This document shows, in pieces, positions 7,681 through 14,609 of a stretch of DNA of 16,620 bases. Numbering within the stretch: the stretch's first letter is position 1; the number at the start of each line of letters is the position of its first letter. The stretch is from an uncultured Desulfuromonadales bacterium (GTDB lineage Bacteria > Desulfobacterota > Desulfuromonadia > Desulfuromonadales > Geopsychrobacteraceae). The notes below the pieces were generated by a model. That model saw only the letters and a list, made by a program, of their open reading frames with translations. It was not told the origin of the DNA and did not search any database. The DNA lies in contig CAMYNC010000120.1 in NCBI GenBank assembly GCA_947259685.1, positions 1-16,620 on the forward strand. The letters run 5' to 3'. The translations under genes and the position numbers were made by a program.

Positions 7681-8751
7681 CTATTCCCGATCTGCCAGTT
7701 CTTCCACCATCTGCCAGGCGGCTTCCACCAAGGCATCTGCTAACTCATTCTGCGGCACCTTGCGCACCACCTCGCCGCGCCGGAACAGCAGCCCCTGCCC
7801 CTTGCCACCGGCAATCCCCAGATCAGCCTCGCGGGCTTCCCCAGGGCCGTTGACCACACAGCCCATCACCGCAATGGTCAAGGCTTGCGGCAGATCGTGC
7901 AGGCGCTGTTCGACCTCTTCAGCGATCTCAATCAGATCGATCTGGCAGCGGCCGCAGGTCGGACAGCTGACGAACACCGGGCCGCGCTCGCGCAGCTCAA
8001 GGCTTTTGAGAATTTCAAAGCCGACCCGCACCTCTTCAACCGGATCGCCGGTCAAGGAAACCCGTAGCGTGTCGCCGATACCGTCGTAAAGAAGGGCTCC
8101 CAGGCCGATGGCCGTTTTGATGGTCCCGCTCCAGGTGGTCCCCGCCTCAGTGACGCCGATATGTAAGGGGTAATCAACCTGCTTGGCGAGCAGCCGGTAG
8201 GCTTCGACAGTGCGGCGGATATCCGAGGCTTTGAGACTGACCTTGATTTCCGGATACTTGAGTTCTTCGAGAATCCGGATATGCCCCAGGGCGCTTTCAG
8301 CCATCGCTTCGGCGGTCGGGTGACCGTATTTCTGCAGCAACTCTTTTTCCAGCGAACCGCCATTAACCCCGATGCGGATCGGCACCCCGCGCTCACGGCA
8401 GGCGCTGACCACCTCTTCTACCTTCCAGCGCTCACCGATGTTGCCGGGATTCAGACGCAGGCCATCCACCCCCCGTTGCACCGCGGTCAACGCCAGCTGG
8501 TAATCGAAATGGATATCGGCGATCAGCGGAATCTGCATCTCCTGGCGGATCGCCCCCAGGCTATCGGCCGCCTGCTGATCCGGCACCGCGCAGCGCACCA
8601 CCTCACAACCGGCGGCCTGCAGCGCTTCGATCTGCGCCAGGGTCGCGGCAACATCTCGGGTATCGGTGCTACACATCGATTGCACGGAAACCGGCGCATC
8701 ACCACCGATGGCCAGGTTGCCGAGTTTAATCTGACGGGATTGACGGCGCAT
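7681..8751 (-). CDS. ispG: (E)-4-hydroxy-3-methylbut-2-enyl-diphosphate synthase IspG
   Basis: This 356-aa radical-type [4Fe-4S] enzyme of the MEP isoprenoid pathway converts MEcPP to HMBPP. The N-terminal TIM barrel contains VQSMCSTDT (23-31), LIADIHFD (76-83), GLRLNPGNIG (97-106) and GVNGGSLE (128-135). The C-terminal cluster domain supplies Cys263 and Cys266 in SCPTCGRC and Cys298 in MGCVVNGPGEA, with Glu305 as expected for cluster ligation. It is the compact bacterial form without the plant insert. AAGGA precedes the ATG by about 9 nt. It is the first gene of a two-gene unit with the DUF3524 glycosyltransferase and is divergent from the rlmD-like gene. Confidence 0.97.
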   Translation of the reverse strand: MRRQSRQIKLGNLAIGGDAPVSVQSMCSTDTRDVAATLAQIEALQAAGCEVVRCAVPDQQAADSLGAIRQEMQIPLIADIHFDYQLALTAVQRGVDGLRLNPGNIGERWKVEEVVSACRERGVPIRIGVNGGSLEKELLQKYGHPTAEAMAESALGHIRILEELKYPEIKVSLKASDIRRTVEAYRLLAKQVDYPLHIGVTEAGTTWSGTIKTAIGLGALLYDGIGDTLRVSLTGDPVEEVRVGFEILKSLELRERGPVFVSCPTCGRCQIDLIEIAEEVEQRLHDLPQALTIAVMGCVVNGPGEAREADLGIAGGKGQGLLFRRGEVVRKVPQNELADALVEAAWQMVEELADRE

Positions 8752-8792
8752 AGAGAAAATTCCTTGAGGATTGAAGATGCAAAGGATGGATG

Positions 8793-8833
8793 AGCTTAGC
8801 GAGTGGCGATTGTTGAAGTCAAGTGAACTTCAA
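8793..8833 (-). promoter_or_regulatory. Candidate ispG promoter with overlapping palindrome
   Basis: On the minus strand TTGACT (8817-8822) and TAAGCT (8793-8798) are 18 bp apart. The -35 lies inside a perfect 7-7-7 palindrome: TTGAAGT (8813-8819), a 7-bp spacer, then ACTTCAA (8827-8833). The symmetry and position suggest a repressor site, but no regulator is identified and the -10 is poor. Confidence 0.35.
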
Positions 8834-8843
8834 TCAAACTATC

Positions 8844-8940
8844 GTAGGGTGGATCAAGGAGCGAAGCGACGGATCCACCATTTTCCAGCACCGCCGTCCC
8901 GACATGCCTCGGTGGATTCGCTACGCTTAATCCACCCTAC
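8844..8940. repeat. Inverted pair of GTAGGGTGGAT-type palindromic repeats
   Basis: The left unit (8844-8879) begins GTAGGGTGGATCAAG and ends GGATCCACC. The right unit (8911-8940) is its inverted counterpart, ending AATCCACCCTAC. Each unit is also internally palindromic (GGTGGAT...ATCCACC). Such REP-like GTAGGGTGGAT units are familiar from intergenic regions of many proteobacterial genomes. Here two units face each other with a 31-bp spacer. The structure is seen directly; copy number elsewhere in the genome is not known. Confidence 0.8.
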
Positions 8941-9166
8941 AAAGGGGACGATTTTTTCGCATTCAAAACCGTATGAACCGGCATCACTCCAAATCCAAAC
9001 CCGCAATCCCTTGCGGTACGCTGCTTCCCCAATCGGCTTCATACCACCAAATACCCCATACCGACAAGATTGAAACTCGCTAACCTGACAGGGTAAGGCG
9101 AGTCTACCCAAATTTTCCGGCGATAAGCAAGCACCCTTCACCTGGCCAGGCAAATATCTATCCTGT

Positions 9167-9196
9167 TTGACAGCCAATCATCACTGAGAGTAATCT
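9167..9196 (+). promoter_or_regulatory. Candidate promoter for the rlmD-yedF unit
   Basis: A perfect TTGACA (9167-9172) is followed after 18 bp by TAATCT (9191-9196, 3 of 6 matches). It lies about 55 bp before the GTG start of the methyltransferase gene. The -35 is convincing and the -10 weak. Confidence 0.35.
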
Positions 9197-9251
9197 GCGA
9201 ATCCCCATACCGGGACTTATCCATCTGACCAATTAAAGAAAAGAAGGTTTT

Positions 9252-10637
9252 GTGAAAAAGCAGCCAAAGAAAAAACAACCGGCCCGCGACACCCTGAAAC
9301 TGACCATCGAGCAACTCGATAACGAAGGAATCGGCCTGGCCCGGCACGAGGGAAAAACCGCCCTGGTGCAGGGGGCACTGCCAGGGGAAACGGTGATCGC
9401 CGAAGTTGAACATATCGGCCGCACCCATATCTACACCCAGCTGCGCAAGGTGCTGCGCAATGCGCCGCAGCGCACCGCCAATATCCCCTGCAAAAAAGAA
9501 CTCGACTGCCTCGGCTGCCCGCTGATCGGCATGAAGTACCAGGCGCAGCTCGACTACAAACGCCAGCGGGTGACCAGCGCCCTCGCCGCCCAGGGCTTAC
9601 TCCAAGAGGAGCTGGTCGCGCCGACCCTGGCCTCTGAGCCACCGTTGAACTACCGCGCCAGCGCCAAGCTGGTCTTCGGCCGCAAGCGGGATAAGATCTC
9701 GATCGGCCTCTACCGACGCGGTAGCCACCAGGTGGTCGATAGCGGCGATTGTCCAGTACACCACCCGCTGATCAACCGGATTGTAGCGGTGGTGCATGAC
9801 GAGGTGCAGCGGCAGGGCATTTCAATCTACAGCCCGAAACACCAAAACGGCATGCTCCGCTACCTGCTGATCCGCGTCAGCCCGAGTAACGAAAAAGCCC
9901 TGGTCACCTTTGTCAGCAACTTCCGCGATCTGCAGCAGCTGCCGAAACTGGGCAAGCGGCTGATGCATAAGGTACCGGAAGTGATCGGCGTGCATCAGAA
10001 CGTCAACAGCTCCACCGGCAATGTCATCCTGGGCCAGGAAACCCTCAAACTGCACGGCTTTCCCGACCTGATCGAGCGGGTCGGAGAAATCCGCCTGCGG
10101 ATCTCCCCGGAAGCCTTTTTCCAGGTCAACACCCGGCAGGCGACCAACATCTATCAGCTGGTCCGCCAGTGGGCCGGGCTGACCAGGCAGCAGACCGCCA
10201 TCGACCTTTACTGCGGCATCGGCGGTATCGCCCTGCACCTGGCCAAGGATGCCAGGCAGGTGTTCGGCATCGAATACCTCGACGAGGCAGTGCGCAACGC
10301 CACCGACAACGCCAGGCTCAATGAGCTGGACAATTGCCGGTTCATCGCCGGCGATGCCGCAGAGGAGCTGCAGAAGCTCGCCGCCCAACGGATCAAACCG
10401 ACGCTGGCGACCCTCAACCCGCCGCGCAAGGGATGCTCGGAAGAATTGCTGCAATCGCTCTGTGAGCTGGCGCCGCAACAGATCATCTACGTCTCCTGCG
10501 ATCCAGACAGTCTGGCGCATGACTTGAAGGTGCTGGTCAGCCGCGGCTATCGCCTGGCCAAGGTGCAGCCGGTCGATATGTTTCCGCAGACCGCCCACGT
10601 TGAAACCGTTGTCCAGTTGCTGCTTGAAGAAGCATAG
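9252..10637 (+). CDS. rlmD: RlmD-type 23S rRNA (uracil-5-)-methyltransferase
   Basis: This 461-aa SAM-dependent RNA uracil-C5 methyltransferase belongs to the RumA/TrmA family. A basic N-terminus is followed by a TRAM-like domain (about 13-68, IEQLDNEGIGLARHEGKTALVQGALPG spanning 19-45). Four [4Fe-4S] cysteines follow: Cys80-X5-Cys86-X2-Cys89 and Cys167. The Rossmann SAM motif is AIDLYCGIGGIALHLA (316-331), the substrate loop LNPPRKGC (388-395) and the nucleophile Cys416 in YVSCDPDSLAHDL; Glu451 in HVETVV is the expected base. The substrate loop has Asn389 where E. coli RumA has Asp. The start is GTG with AAGG about 5 nt upstream. The family is certain; whether the target is U1939 (RlmD) or another uracil (RlmC/RlmCD) cannot be settled from sequence. 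Confidence 0.85.
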   Translation: MKKQPKKKQPARDTLKLTIEQLDNEGIGLARHEGKTALVQGALPGETVIAEVEHIGRTHIYTQLRKVLRNAPQRTANIPCKKELDCLGCPLIGMKYQAQLDYKRQRVTSALAAQGLLQEELVAPTLASEPPLNYRASAKLVFGRKRDKISIGLYRRGSHQVVDSGDCPVHHPLINRIVAVVHDEVQRQGISIYSPKHQNGMLRYLLIRVSPSNEKALVTFVSNFRDLQQLPKLGKRLMHKVPEVIGVHQNVNSSTGNVILGQETLKLHGFPDLIERVGEIRLRISPEAFFQVNTRQATNIYQLVRQWAGLTRQQTAIDLYCGIGGIALHLAKDARQVFGIEYLDEAVRNATDNARLNELDNCRFIAGDAAEELQKLAAQRIKPTLATLNPPRKGCSEELLQSLCELAPQQIIYVSCDPDSLAHDLKVLVSRGYRLAKVQPVDMFPQTAHVETVVQLLLEEA

Positions 10638-10676
10638 ACTGCCTAAGTGAGTGACAATTCGTCCAGAGGTCCCCTT

Positions 10677-11201
10677 ATGCTTAAATTCGATTATCGCCAG
10701 CTTCAATGCCCCCACCCGGTGGTAGAAACCCGCAAGCAGATACTGGCCAACCCCGGCCAACCCCTGGAGGTTCTGGTGGCTGACCGGATCGCCTGTGAGA
10801 ACATTTCTCGTTTGGCAAACAGCCAGGGGTACAGTTTTACGGAACATAGGATTGAAAACGACTTCTGCTTGACCCTGACTCCCACCACCGCGCCGGACGC
10901 AGCCGCTTCAGCGGCGGCAATCAGCGGCAAGACCGTCATCTTCTGCAACAGCGATCAGCTGGGCAGCGGCGATCCGGAATTGGGACAGATCCTGCTGAAA
11001 AATTTCTTCATCACCCTGATTGACGTAACAACCCCGCCAGAGCTGATTCTGTTGGTGAACAGCGGGGTCAAGTTGGCTTGCAGCGGTTCTGAAGCCCTGG
11101 AAGCCCTCGACAAGCTGGCCTGCCTGGGGGTCGATATTGCAGCTTGCGGACTCTGCCTTGATTTCTACCAGCTGAAAGACCTTAAACCTGAACCAGGTTA
11201 A
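10677..11201 (+). CDS. yedF: YedF-type selenium-associated sulfurtransferase-like protein
   Basis: This 174-aa two-domain protein has a TusA/SirA-like domain (1-68, LQCPHPVVETRK with Cys11-Pro-X-Pro) joined to a DsrE-like domain (about 84-168) ending ACGLCLDFY with Cys157-X2-Cys160. This fusion is the YedF family, which accompanies selenium-utilisation genes; a role in handling sulfane or selane species is assumed, not demonstrated. I prefer the ATG at 10677, preceded by AGAGGT with 6-nt spacing, over an in-frame GTG 30 bp upstream. It follows the rlmD-like gene by 39 bp in the same direction and is probably co-transcribed. No selD, selA or selB lies in the window, so the selenium link rests on family knowledge alone. 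Confidence 0.85.
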   Translation: MLKFDYRQLQCPHPVVETRKQILANPGQPLEVLVADRIACENISRLANSQGYSFTEHRIENDFCLTLTPTTAPDAAASAAAISGKTVIFCNSDQLGSGDPELGQILLKNFFITLIDVTTPPELILLVNSGVKLACSGSEALEALDKLACLGVDIAACGLCLDFYQLKDLKPEPG

Positions 11202-11203
11202 AC
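11181..11203 (+). other. Hairpin across the yedF stop codon
   Basis: CTTAAACCTGAA is followed directly by CCAGGTTAAAC, giving a stem of at least AACCTG/CAGGTT around a 3-nt loop that includes the last yedF codons. No T tract follows, so it is not a typical intrinsic terminator. Both halves recur at the ends of the long palindrome at 14454-14559. Confidence 0.5.
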
Positions 11204-11326
11204 AGAGTCGGCAGACGTTTCGATTCAATTGAATTTTAGGGCGTGTTGCCTTTCACTCGGGGCTGCCGTTTTCGCGAATCTACAGCAGATCTTTTTCGCT
11301 CATCTGGATAAAATTTTCCGCAAGAC

Positions 11327-11355
11327 TTGAGAAAACCGGATTTATGAACTATCAT
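11327..11355 (+). promoter_or_regulatory. Promoter of the response regulator gene
   Basis: TTGAGA (11327-11332) and TATCAT (11350-11355) each match the sigma-70 consensus at 5 of 6 positions and are spaced exactly 17 bp apart. The predicted start is about 55 nt before the ATG at 11417. The 215-bp gap also contains a 12-bp perfect palindrome ATTCAATTGAAT (11223-11234) of unknown meaning. Confidence 0.6.
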
Positions 11356-11416
11356 TCATTTTCTATCCATTGATGCTTGGCTCGACTGGCCTGGCGGGAG
11401 GGAGGAGCAACAGCAG

Positions 11417-11791
11417 ATGAAAAAACGAATCCTCGTCGTTGACGACAGTGCCTCGATCCTGGAACTTGAAACCACCATGTTAAAGCTGCTCGGTTACGAG
11501 CCGATAGCGGCTGCAACCGGCATGGAGGCGCTCAAAATCCTCTCCCAACAGGTGCCCGATCTGGCCCTGCTCGATGTGATGCTGCCCGATATGGATGGCT
11601 TTAAAATCTGTCATCATATTAAAAATAATCCGGCGACAGCCCAGGTGCCGGTGGTGATGCTCACGGCGAAAAAGACCAGCGAAGATGTTGAGAGAGGCCT
11701 GAAAGCCGGTGCCGACGAATATGTCATGAAGCCGTTTAAATCTCTGGAAATTGCCGCGCTGATTAAAAAACTGCTGAAAGAAGAGGATTGA
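11417..11791 (+). CDS. Single-domain response regulator (CheY-like receiver)
   Basis: This 124-aa protein is a receiver domain alone, with no output domain. All phosphorylation residues are present: Asp9 and Asp10 (acidic pocket), Asp53 in LLDVMLPDMDG (phosphoacceptor), Thr83 in MLTAKK and Lys105 in VMKPF. It would be phosphorylated by a histidine kinase and signal through protein contacts. No kinase is nearby, so it is an orphan. A GGGAGGGAGGAG ribosome binding site precedes the ATG and a good promoter lies upstream. It is followed after 124 bp by malQ, with a perfect hairpin in between. The partner and the process controlled cannot be deduced here. Confidence 0.93.
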   Translation: MKKRILVVDDSASILELETTMLKLLGYEPIAAATGMEALKILSQQVPDLALLDVMLPDMDGFKICHHIKNNPATAQVPVVMLTAKKTSEDVERGLKAGADEYVMKPFKSLEIAALIKKLLKEED

Positions 11792-11818
11792 CTTTTTACC
11801 CTGAAAAGAAGCAACCCT

Positions 11819-11838
11819 CTCCAGTCGGCTGACTGGAG
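11819..11838. other. Perfect 8-bp hairpin between the response regulator gene and malQ
   Basis: CTCCAGTC (11819-11826), loop GGCT, then GACTGGAG (11831-11838). No T tract follows on either strand, so it is not a classical terminator. It may protect a transcript end or bind a protein. TTGACA directly follows it but has no usable -10 at 16-18 bp. Confidence 0.4.
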
Positions 11839-11914
11839 TTGACATGCCCCAGCCTGTCTTACCAGCCAGCGGATGTCTTGCAATGCAGATCCTTCACCCT
11901 CACCGGGAGCCCCA

Positions 11915-13423
11915 ATGAAACGCCCCAGACGTAGCGGCATACTATTGCACCCCACCTCTCTGCCAGGAACCCAGCCGGCCGGTTGCCTGGGGCAGGAGGC
12001 GTTCGACTTTGTCGACGCGTTGGTGGCCGCCGGCCAATCGGTCTGGCAGATTCTGCCCTTGGGACCCACCGGTTTCGGTGACTGTCCCTACAGCTGCTAT
12101 TCGGCCTTTGCCGGCAACCCGCTGTTGATCAGCCTGCAGAAACTGGTCGAGGCCGGCGACCTGCAGCAGAACGATCTGCCGCCAGCTAGCCAGGTTCTGA
12201 GCAAAGCCGATTTTCCCACGGCGGTCAAACTGGTCCTGCCACTGCTGGAAACCGCCTGCCAGAATTTTTTCCAAACAGCTTCTGCCGAACGGCGGGCCGC
12301 CTATGCCGAGTTCTGCTCCGCACAGGCCTCCTGGCTGAACGATTACGCATTTTTCCGAGCGATGCGCGAAGCCCAGCAAGGGGCCGACTGGCGCGATTGG
12401 CCGAAAGAGATGAGGCAACGGCAGAAAGCCGCGCTGCATCAATGGGGCACCACCCTCAGCCCACAAATCGAGCAACATAAATACCAGCAGTTCATTTTTT
12501 TTGAACAATGGTTTGAACTCAAACGCTACGCCAACGATCAGGGCATTCAAATTTTTGGTGACCTGCCGATCTTTGTCGCCGCCAACTCGGCCGATACCTG
12601 GGCCAACCGGCAGTTCTTTCATTTGGACGAAAACGACCAACCGACCCTGGTCGCCGGCGTACCGCCAGACTATTTCAGCCAGACCGGCCAGCGTTGGGGC
12701 AATCCCCTCTACCACTGGGAAAAGCTGGCGGCAGACGGTTACTCCTGGTGGCTGGCGCGCTTTCGCTGGAACCTGCAACTCTTTGACCTGATCCGGGTTG
12801 ACCACTTCCGTGGTTTTATCGCCTGCTGGGCGATCCCCGCCAAGGACCCGACCGCTGTTAACGGGCACTGGATGCCGGCCCCCGGCAAAGAGCTGTTTCA
12901 GGCCTTGCAGGCAGAATTTAATCAGCTGCCGATCATCGCCGAGGATCTTGGAGTGATCACTGCCGAAGTCGAACAACTGCGGGATCGCTTCGGCCTGCCC
13001 GGTATGAAAATTCTCCAGTTTGCCTTCGATTCCGGCCCGGACAATCCCTACCTGCCGCACAACCACCTGCCCAAATCGGTGGTCTACACCGGCACCCATG
13101 ACAACAACACAAGCCTTGGCTGGTGGCAGGAACTTTCGGCCGAGGGGCAAAATCAAGTACGTGACTATCTGAAACGCTCCTGCAGCGATATGCCCGCCAC
13201 CTTGGTCGAAACCGCCCTGGCCAGCGTCGCCGAACTGGCGATTATCCCCCTCCAGGATCTCCTCGGCCTCCCCGCCGAGGCAAGGATGAACCGTCCTGGC
13301 ACGGCTCAGGGGAATTGGCAATGGCGGCTTTTGCCTGACCAGCTGACCAGCGAAATAACCGAGCAATTCCGCCATGTTTCGCATCTGTACGGGCGCCCTC
13401 TGTGCATTCACACAGAAACGTAA
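11915..13423 (+). CDS. malQ: 4-alpha-glucanotransferase (amylomaltase)
   Basis: This 502-aa GH77 enzyme transfers maltooligosaccharyl units between alpha-1,4-glucans in maltodextrin and glycogen metabolism in the cytosol. Seen are SGILLHPTSLPG (7-18), WQILPLGPTGFGDCPYSCYS (44-63), GDLPIFVAANSADTW (215-229), VPPDYFSQTGQRWGNPLY (249-266), the nucleophile Asp296 in RVDHFRGF, the acid/base Glu343 in IIAEDLG, and Asp396 in YTGTHDNNT. Length fits the Thermus-type amylomaltase without N-terminal extensions. The ATG at 11915 is chosen because GGGAGC lies just before it and homology begins at once; an in-frame ATG 42 bp upstream has no ribosome binding site. No other glycogen gene lies nearby. Confidence 0.95.
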   Translation: MKRPRRSGILLHPTSLPGTQPAGCLGQEAFDFVDALVAAGQSVWQILPLGPTGFGDCPYSCYSAFAGNPLLISLQKLVEAGDLQQNDLPPASQVLSKADFPTAVKLVLPLLETACQNFFQTASAERRAAYAEFCSAQASWLNDYAFFRAMREAQQGADWRDWPKEMRQRQKAALHQWGTTLSPQIEQHKYQQFIFFEQWFELKRYANDQGIQIFGDLPIFVAANSADTWANRQFFHLDENDQPTLVAGVPPDYFSQTGQRWGNPLYHWEKLAADGYSWWLARFRWNLQLFDLIRVDHFRGFIACWAIPAKDPTAVNGHWMPAPGKELFQALQAEFNQLPIIAEDLGVITAEVEQLRDRFGLPGMKILQFAFDSGPDNPYLPHNHLPKSVVYTGTHDNNTSLGWWQELSAEGQNQVRDYLKRSCSDMPATLVETALASVAELAIIPLQDLLGLPAEARMNRPGTAQGNWQWRLLPDQLTSEITEQFRHVSHLYGRPLCIHTET

Positions 13424-13537
13424 TTCCACACCCCAAAGCGCTTGTATCTCTTTTATGGTCTATGCTATCGTCTGTGGGATTACAAACCTATAAGCCGCTA
13501 ATCTCTAGTGGGAAACACAAAGTTGGAGGATGACGTC

Positions 13538-14329
13538 GTGAAAAGATTAGTAACCCTGCTTACTGTTGCACTTGCTGCCCTGTCCCTTGTTGCCTGTAGT
13601 AAGGATGAACCGACCAAGCCGGCAGCTCAGGCACCTCAGACCGCCGCACCTGCAGCCACCGCTTCTGCGCCTGCCCCGAGCAGCAAGACAGGCGGCACCA
13701 CCGGCACCGTCACCGAAACCATGGACGCTGCAGGCTATACCTATGTGCAGGTCGACAACGGTACCGAAAAAGTCTGGGCCGCTGCACCGAAATTCGCGGT
13801 TGCTGTCGGCGACCAAGTGGTTGTGCCTGACGGTATGCCGATGCACAACTACCACAGCCAGACCCTCGACCGCGATTTCCCGGTCGTCTACTTCGTCGAT
13901 TCGGTTCTCAACGGCAGCGCGCCGGTTGGTGGCGCCGTTTCCGGCGCTGAAATGCCGCAAGGCCATCCGCCGACAACCGTCGCCGCCGCTCCGGTTGACG
14001 TTGACCTGTCCAACGTGGCCAAGGCCGATGGCGGCCTGACCGTCGGTGAAGTTTTCTCCGGCAAAGCTGGTCTGGCAGGCCAGCCGGTCGCTGTCCGCGC
14101 CAAGGTTGTAAAGTTCAGCCCGCAGATCATGGGTAAAAACTGGATCCACCTGCAAGATGGCAGTGGCGACGAAGCCGCCGGCACCCACGACCTGACCGTC
14201 ACCACCACCTCCACCGCCAAAGTTGGCGACACTGTGCTGGTCAAGGGCCCGGTGACTCTCGATAAAGACTTCGGCTACGGCTACCAGTACAACGTCATCA
14301 TTGAGGATGCCAGCATCGCTGTTGAATAA
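13538..14329 (+). CDS. Lipoprotein with NrfJ-like and OB-fold domains
   Basis: This 263-aa protein starts at GTG 13538, selected by GGAGGA with 7-nt spacing; an in-frame GTG 30 bp upstream would bury the signal peptide. The lipoprotein signal (KRLVTLLTVALAALSLVAC) ends at Cys20. An Ala/Pro-rich linker (28-50) follows. Residues 53-126 (GTVTETMDAAGYTYVQVD, VWAAAP, then GMPMHNYHSQTLDRDF) resemble NrfJ-type periplasmic proteins. Residues 165-262 form an OB-fold-like domain (LTVGEVFSGK, VAVRAKVVKFSPQIMGKNWI, LQDGSG). These domains often appear together in Desulfuromonadia envelope proteins of unknown function. The Met/His motif could bind a metal, which is speculative. A strong terminator ends the unit. 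Confidence 0.7.
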   Translation: MKRLVTLLTVALAALSLVACSKDEPTKPAAQAPQTAAPAATASAPAPSSKTGGTTGTVTETMDAAGYTYVQVDNGTEKVWAAAPKFAVAVGDQVVVPDGMPMHNYHSQTLDRDFPVVYFVDSVLNGSAPVGGAVSGAEMPQGHPPTTVAAAPVDVDLSNVAKADGGLTVGEVFSGKAGLAGQPVAVRAKVVKFSPQIMGKNWIHLQDGSGDEAAGTHDLTVTTTSTAKVGDTVLVKGPVTLDKDFGYGYQYNVIIEDASIAVE

Positions 14330-14348
14330 CCCGACCATCCAACGACTT

Positions 14349-14390
14349 AAATAAAAAGGCCCTCGGAGTCATCCGAGGGCCTTTTTATTT
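14349..14390 (+). terminator. Strong Rho-independent terminator
   Basis: A perfect 18-bp stem (14349-14366 and 14373-14390) with core GGCCCTCGG/CCGAGGGCC encloses a 6-nt loop AGTCAT, with A-rich and T-rich flanks (AAATAAAAA, TTTTTATTT). It ends the OB-fold lipoprotein transcript 20 bp after its stop. The A tract also makes it potentially active on the opposite strand. Confidence 0.93.
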
Positions 14391-14453
14391 CTTGTATTTC
14401 ATGACTCCCGCGGCTTGGCTTCACCAGCAGATTGCCTTTGCAGGGCGATAAGA

Positions 14454-14559
14454 CTTAAACCTGAATCAGTGAGTAACCGGCGGCGAATAGCACAAGTCAT
14501 TGAATTGCCTGAGCACTTGCACTCTTCATCCACCTTTTACCCACTGATTCAGGTTAAAC
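14454..14559. repeat. Long imperfect palindrome (attC-like or MITE-like)
   Basis: The arms 14455-14497 and 14515-14558 pair at 34 of 43 positions with one extra base in the right arm and a 17-nt loop. The outer 14 bp AACCTGAATCAGTG are perfect. The right end is GTTAAAC, which fits the integron core GTTRRRY. The left end is CTTAAAC, which keeps the AAC but departs from RYYYAAC at two positions. Total size (about 106 bp) and the unpaired base fit attC sites, but the element lies on the 3' side of intI and lacks a clear unpaired central spacer. A MITE or relict transposon end is an equal alternative. Confidence 0.5.
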
Positions 14560-14609
14560 TAAAGGTGTTAAACCTAAGAATATCTGCCTATTGCTAACCC
14601 AGGCGCACT

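Larger units (their letters stand above)
8752..9251. other. 500-bp divergent intergenic region between ispG and the rlmD-like gene
   Basis: No credible gene is seen in this gap. From left to right it holds the ispG leader and candidate promoter, a palindromic dispersed repeat (8844-8940), a hairpin CCGCAA-TCCC-TTGCGG (9001-9016), an imperfect hairpin with arms ACTCGC/GCGAGT (9075-9103), and a candidate promoter for the plus-strand gene (9167-9196). The small open frames here run through the repeats and lack ribosome binding sites. Confidence 0.7.

Noticed and set aside
8854..9177. A 107-codon minus-strand frame ending in GKWWIRRFAP
   Set aside because: It reads through the palindromic repeat; such frames arise from GGTGGAT-type repeats and not from genes.
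10389..10444. Asn389 in LNPPRKG of the rlmD-like protein as an inactivating change
   Set aside because: The nucleophile Cys416, base Glu451, SAM motif and all four cluster cysteines are intact. An NPPR variant of this loop is, to my knowledge, common in related bacterial enzymes.
9822..10847. A 341-codon open frame antisense to the rlmD-like gene
   Set aside because: It covers the methyltransferase catalytic region in reverse, has no recognisable motif, and runs past the end of rlmD into yedF.
11839..11867. TTGACA directly after the hairpin upstream of malQ as a malQ promoter
   Set aside because: No sequence resembling TATAAT occurs 16-18 bp downstream.
11942..13429. A 495-codon open frame antisense to malQ
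   Set aside because: It mirrors a complete GH77 gene with all catalytic residues. Its composition (Gly/Val/Gln-rich, no motif) is typical of the antisense frame of a GC-rich gene.
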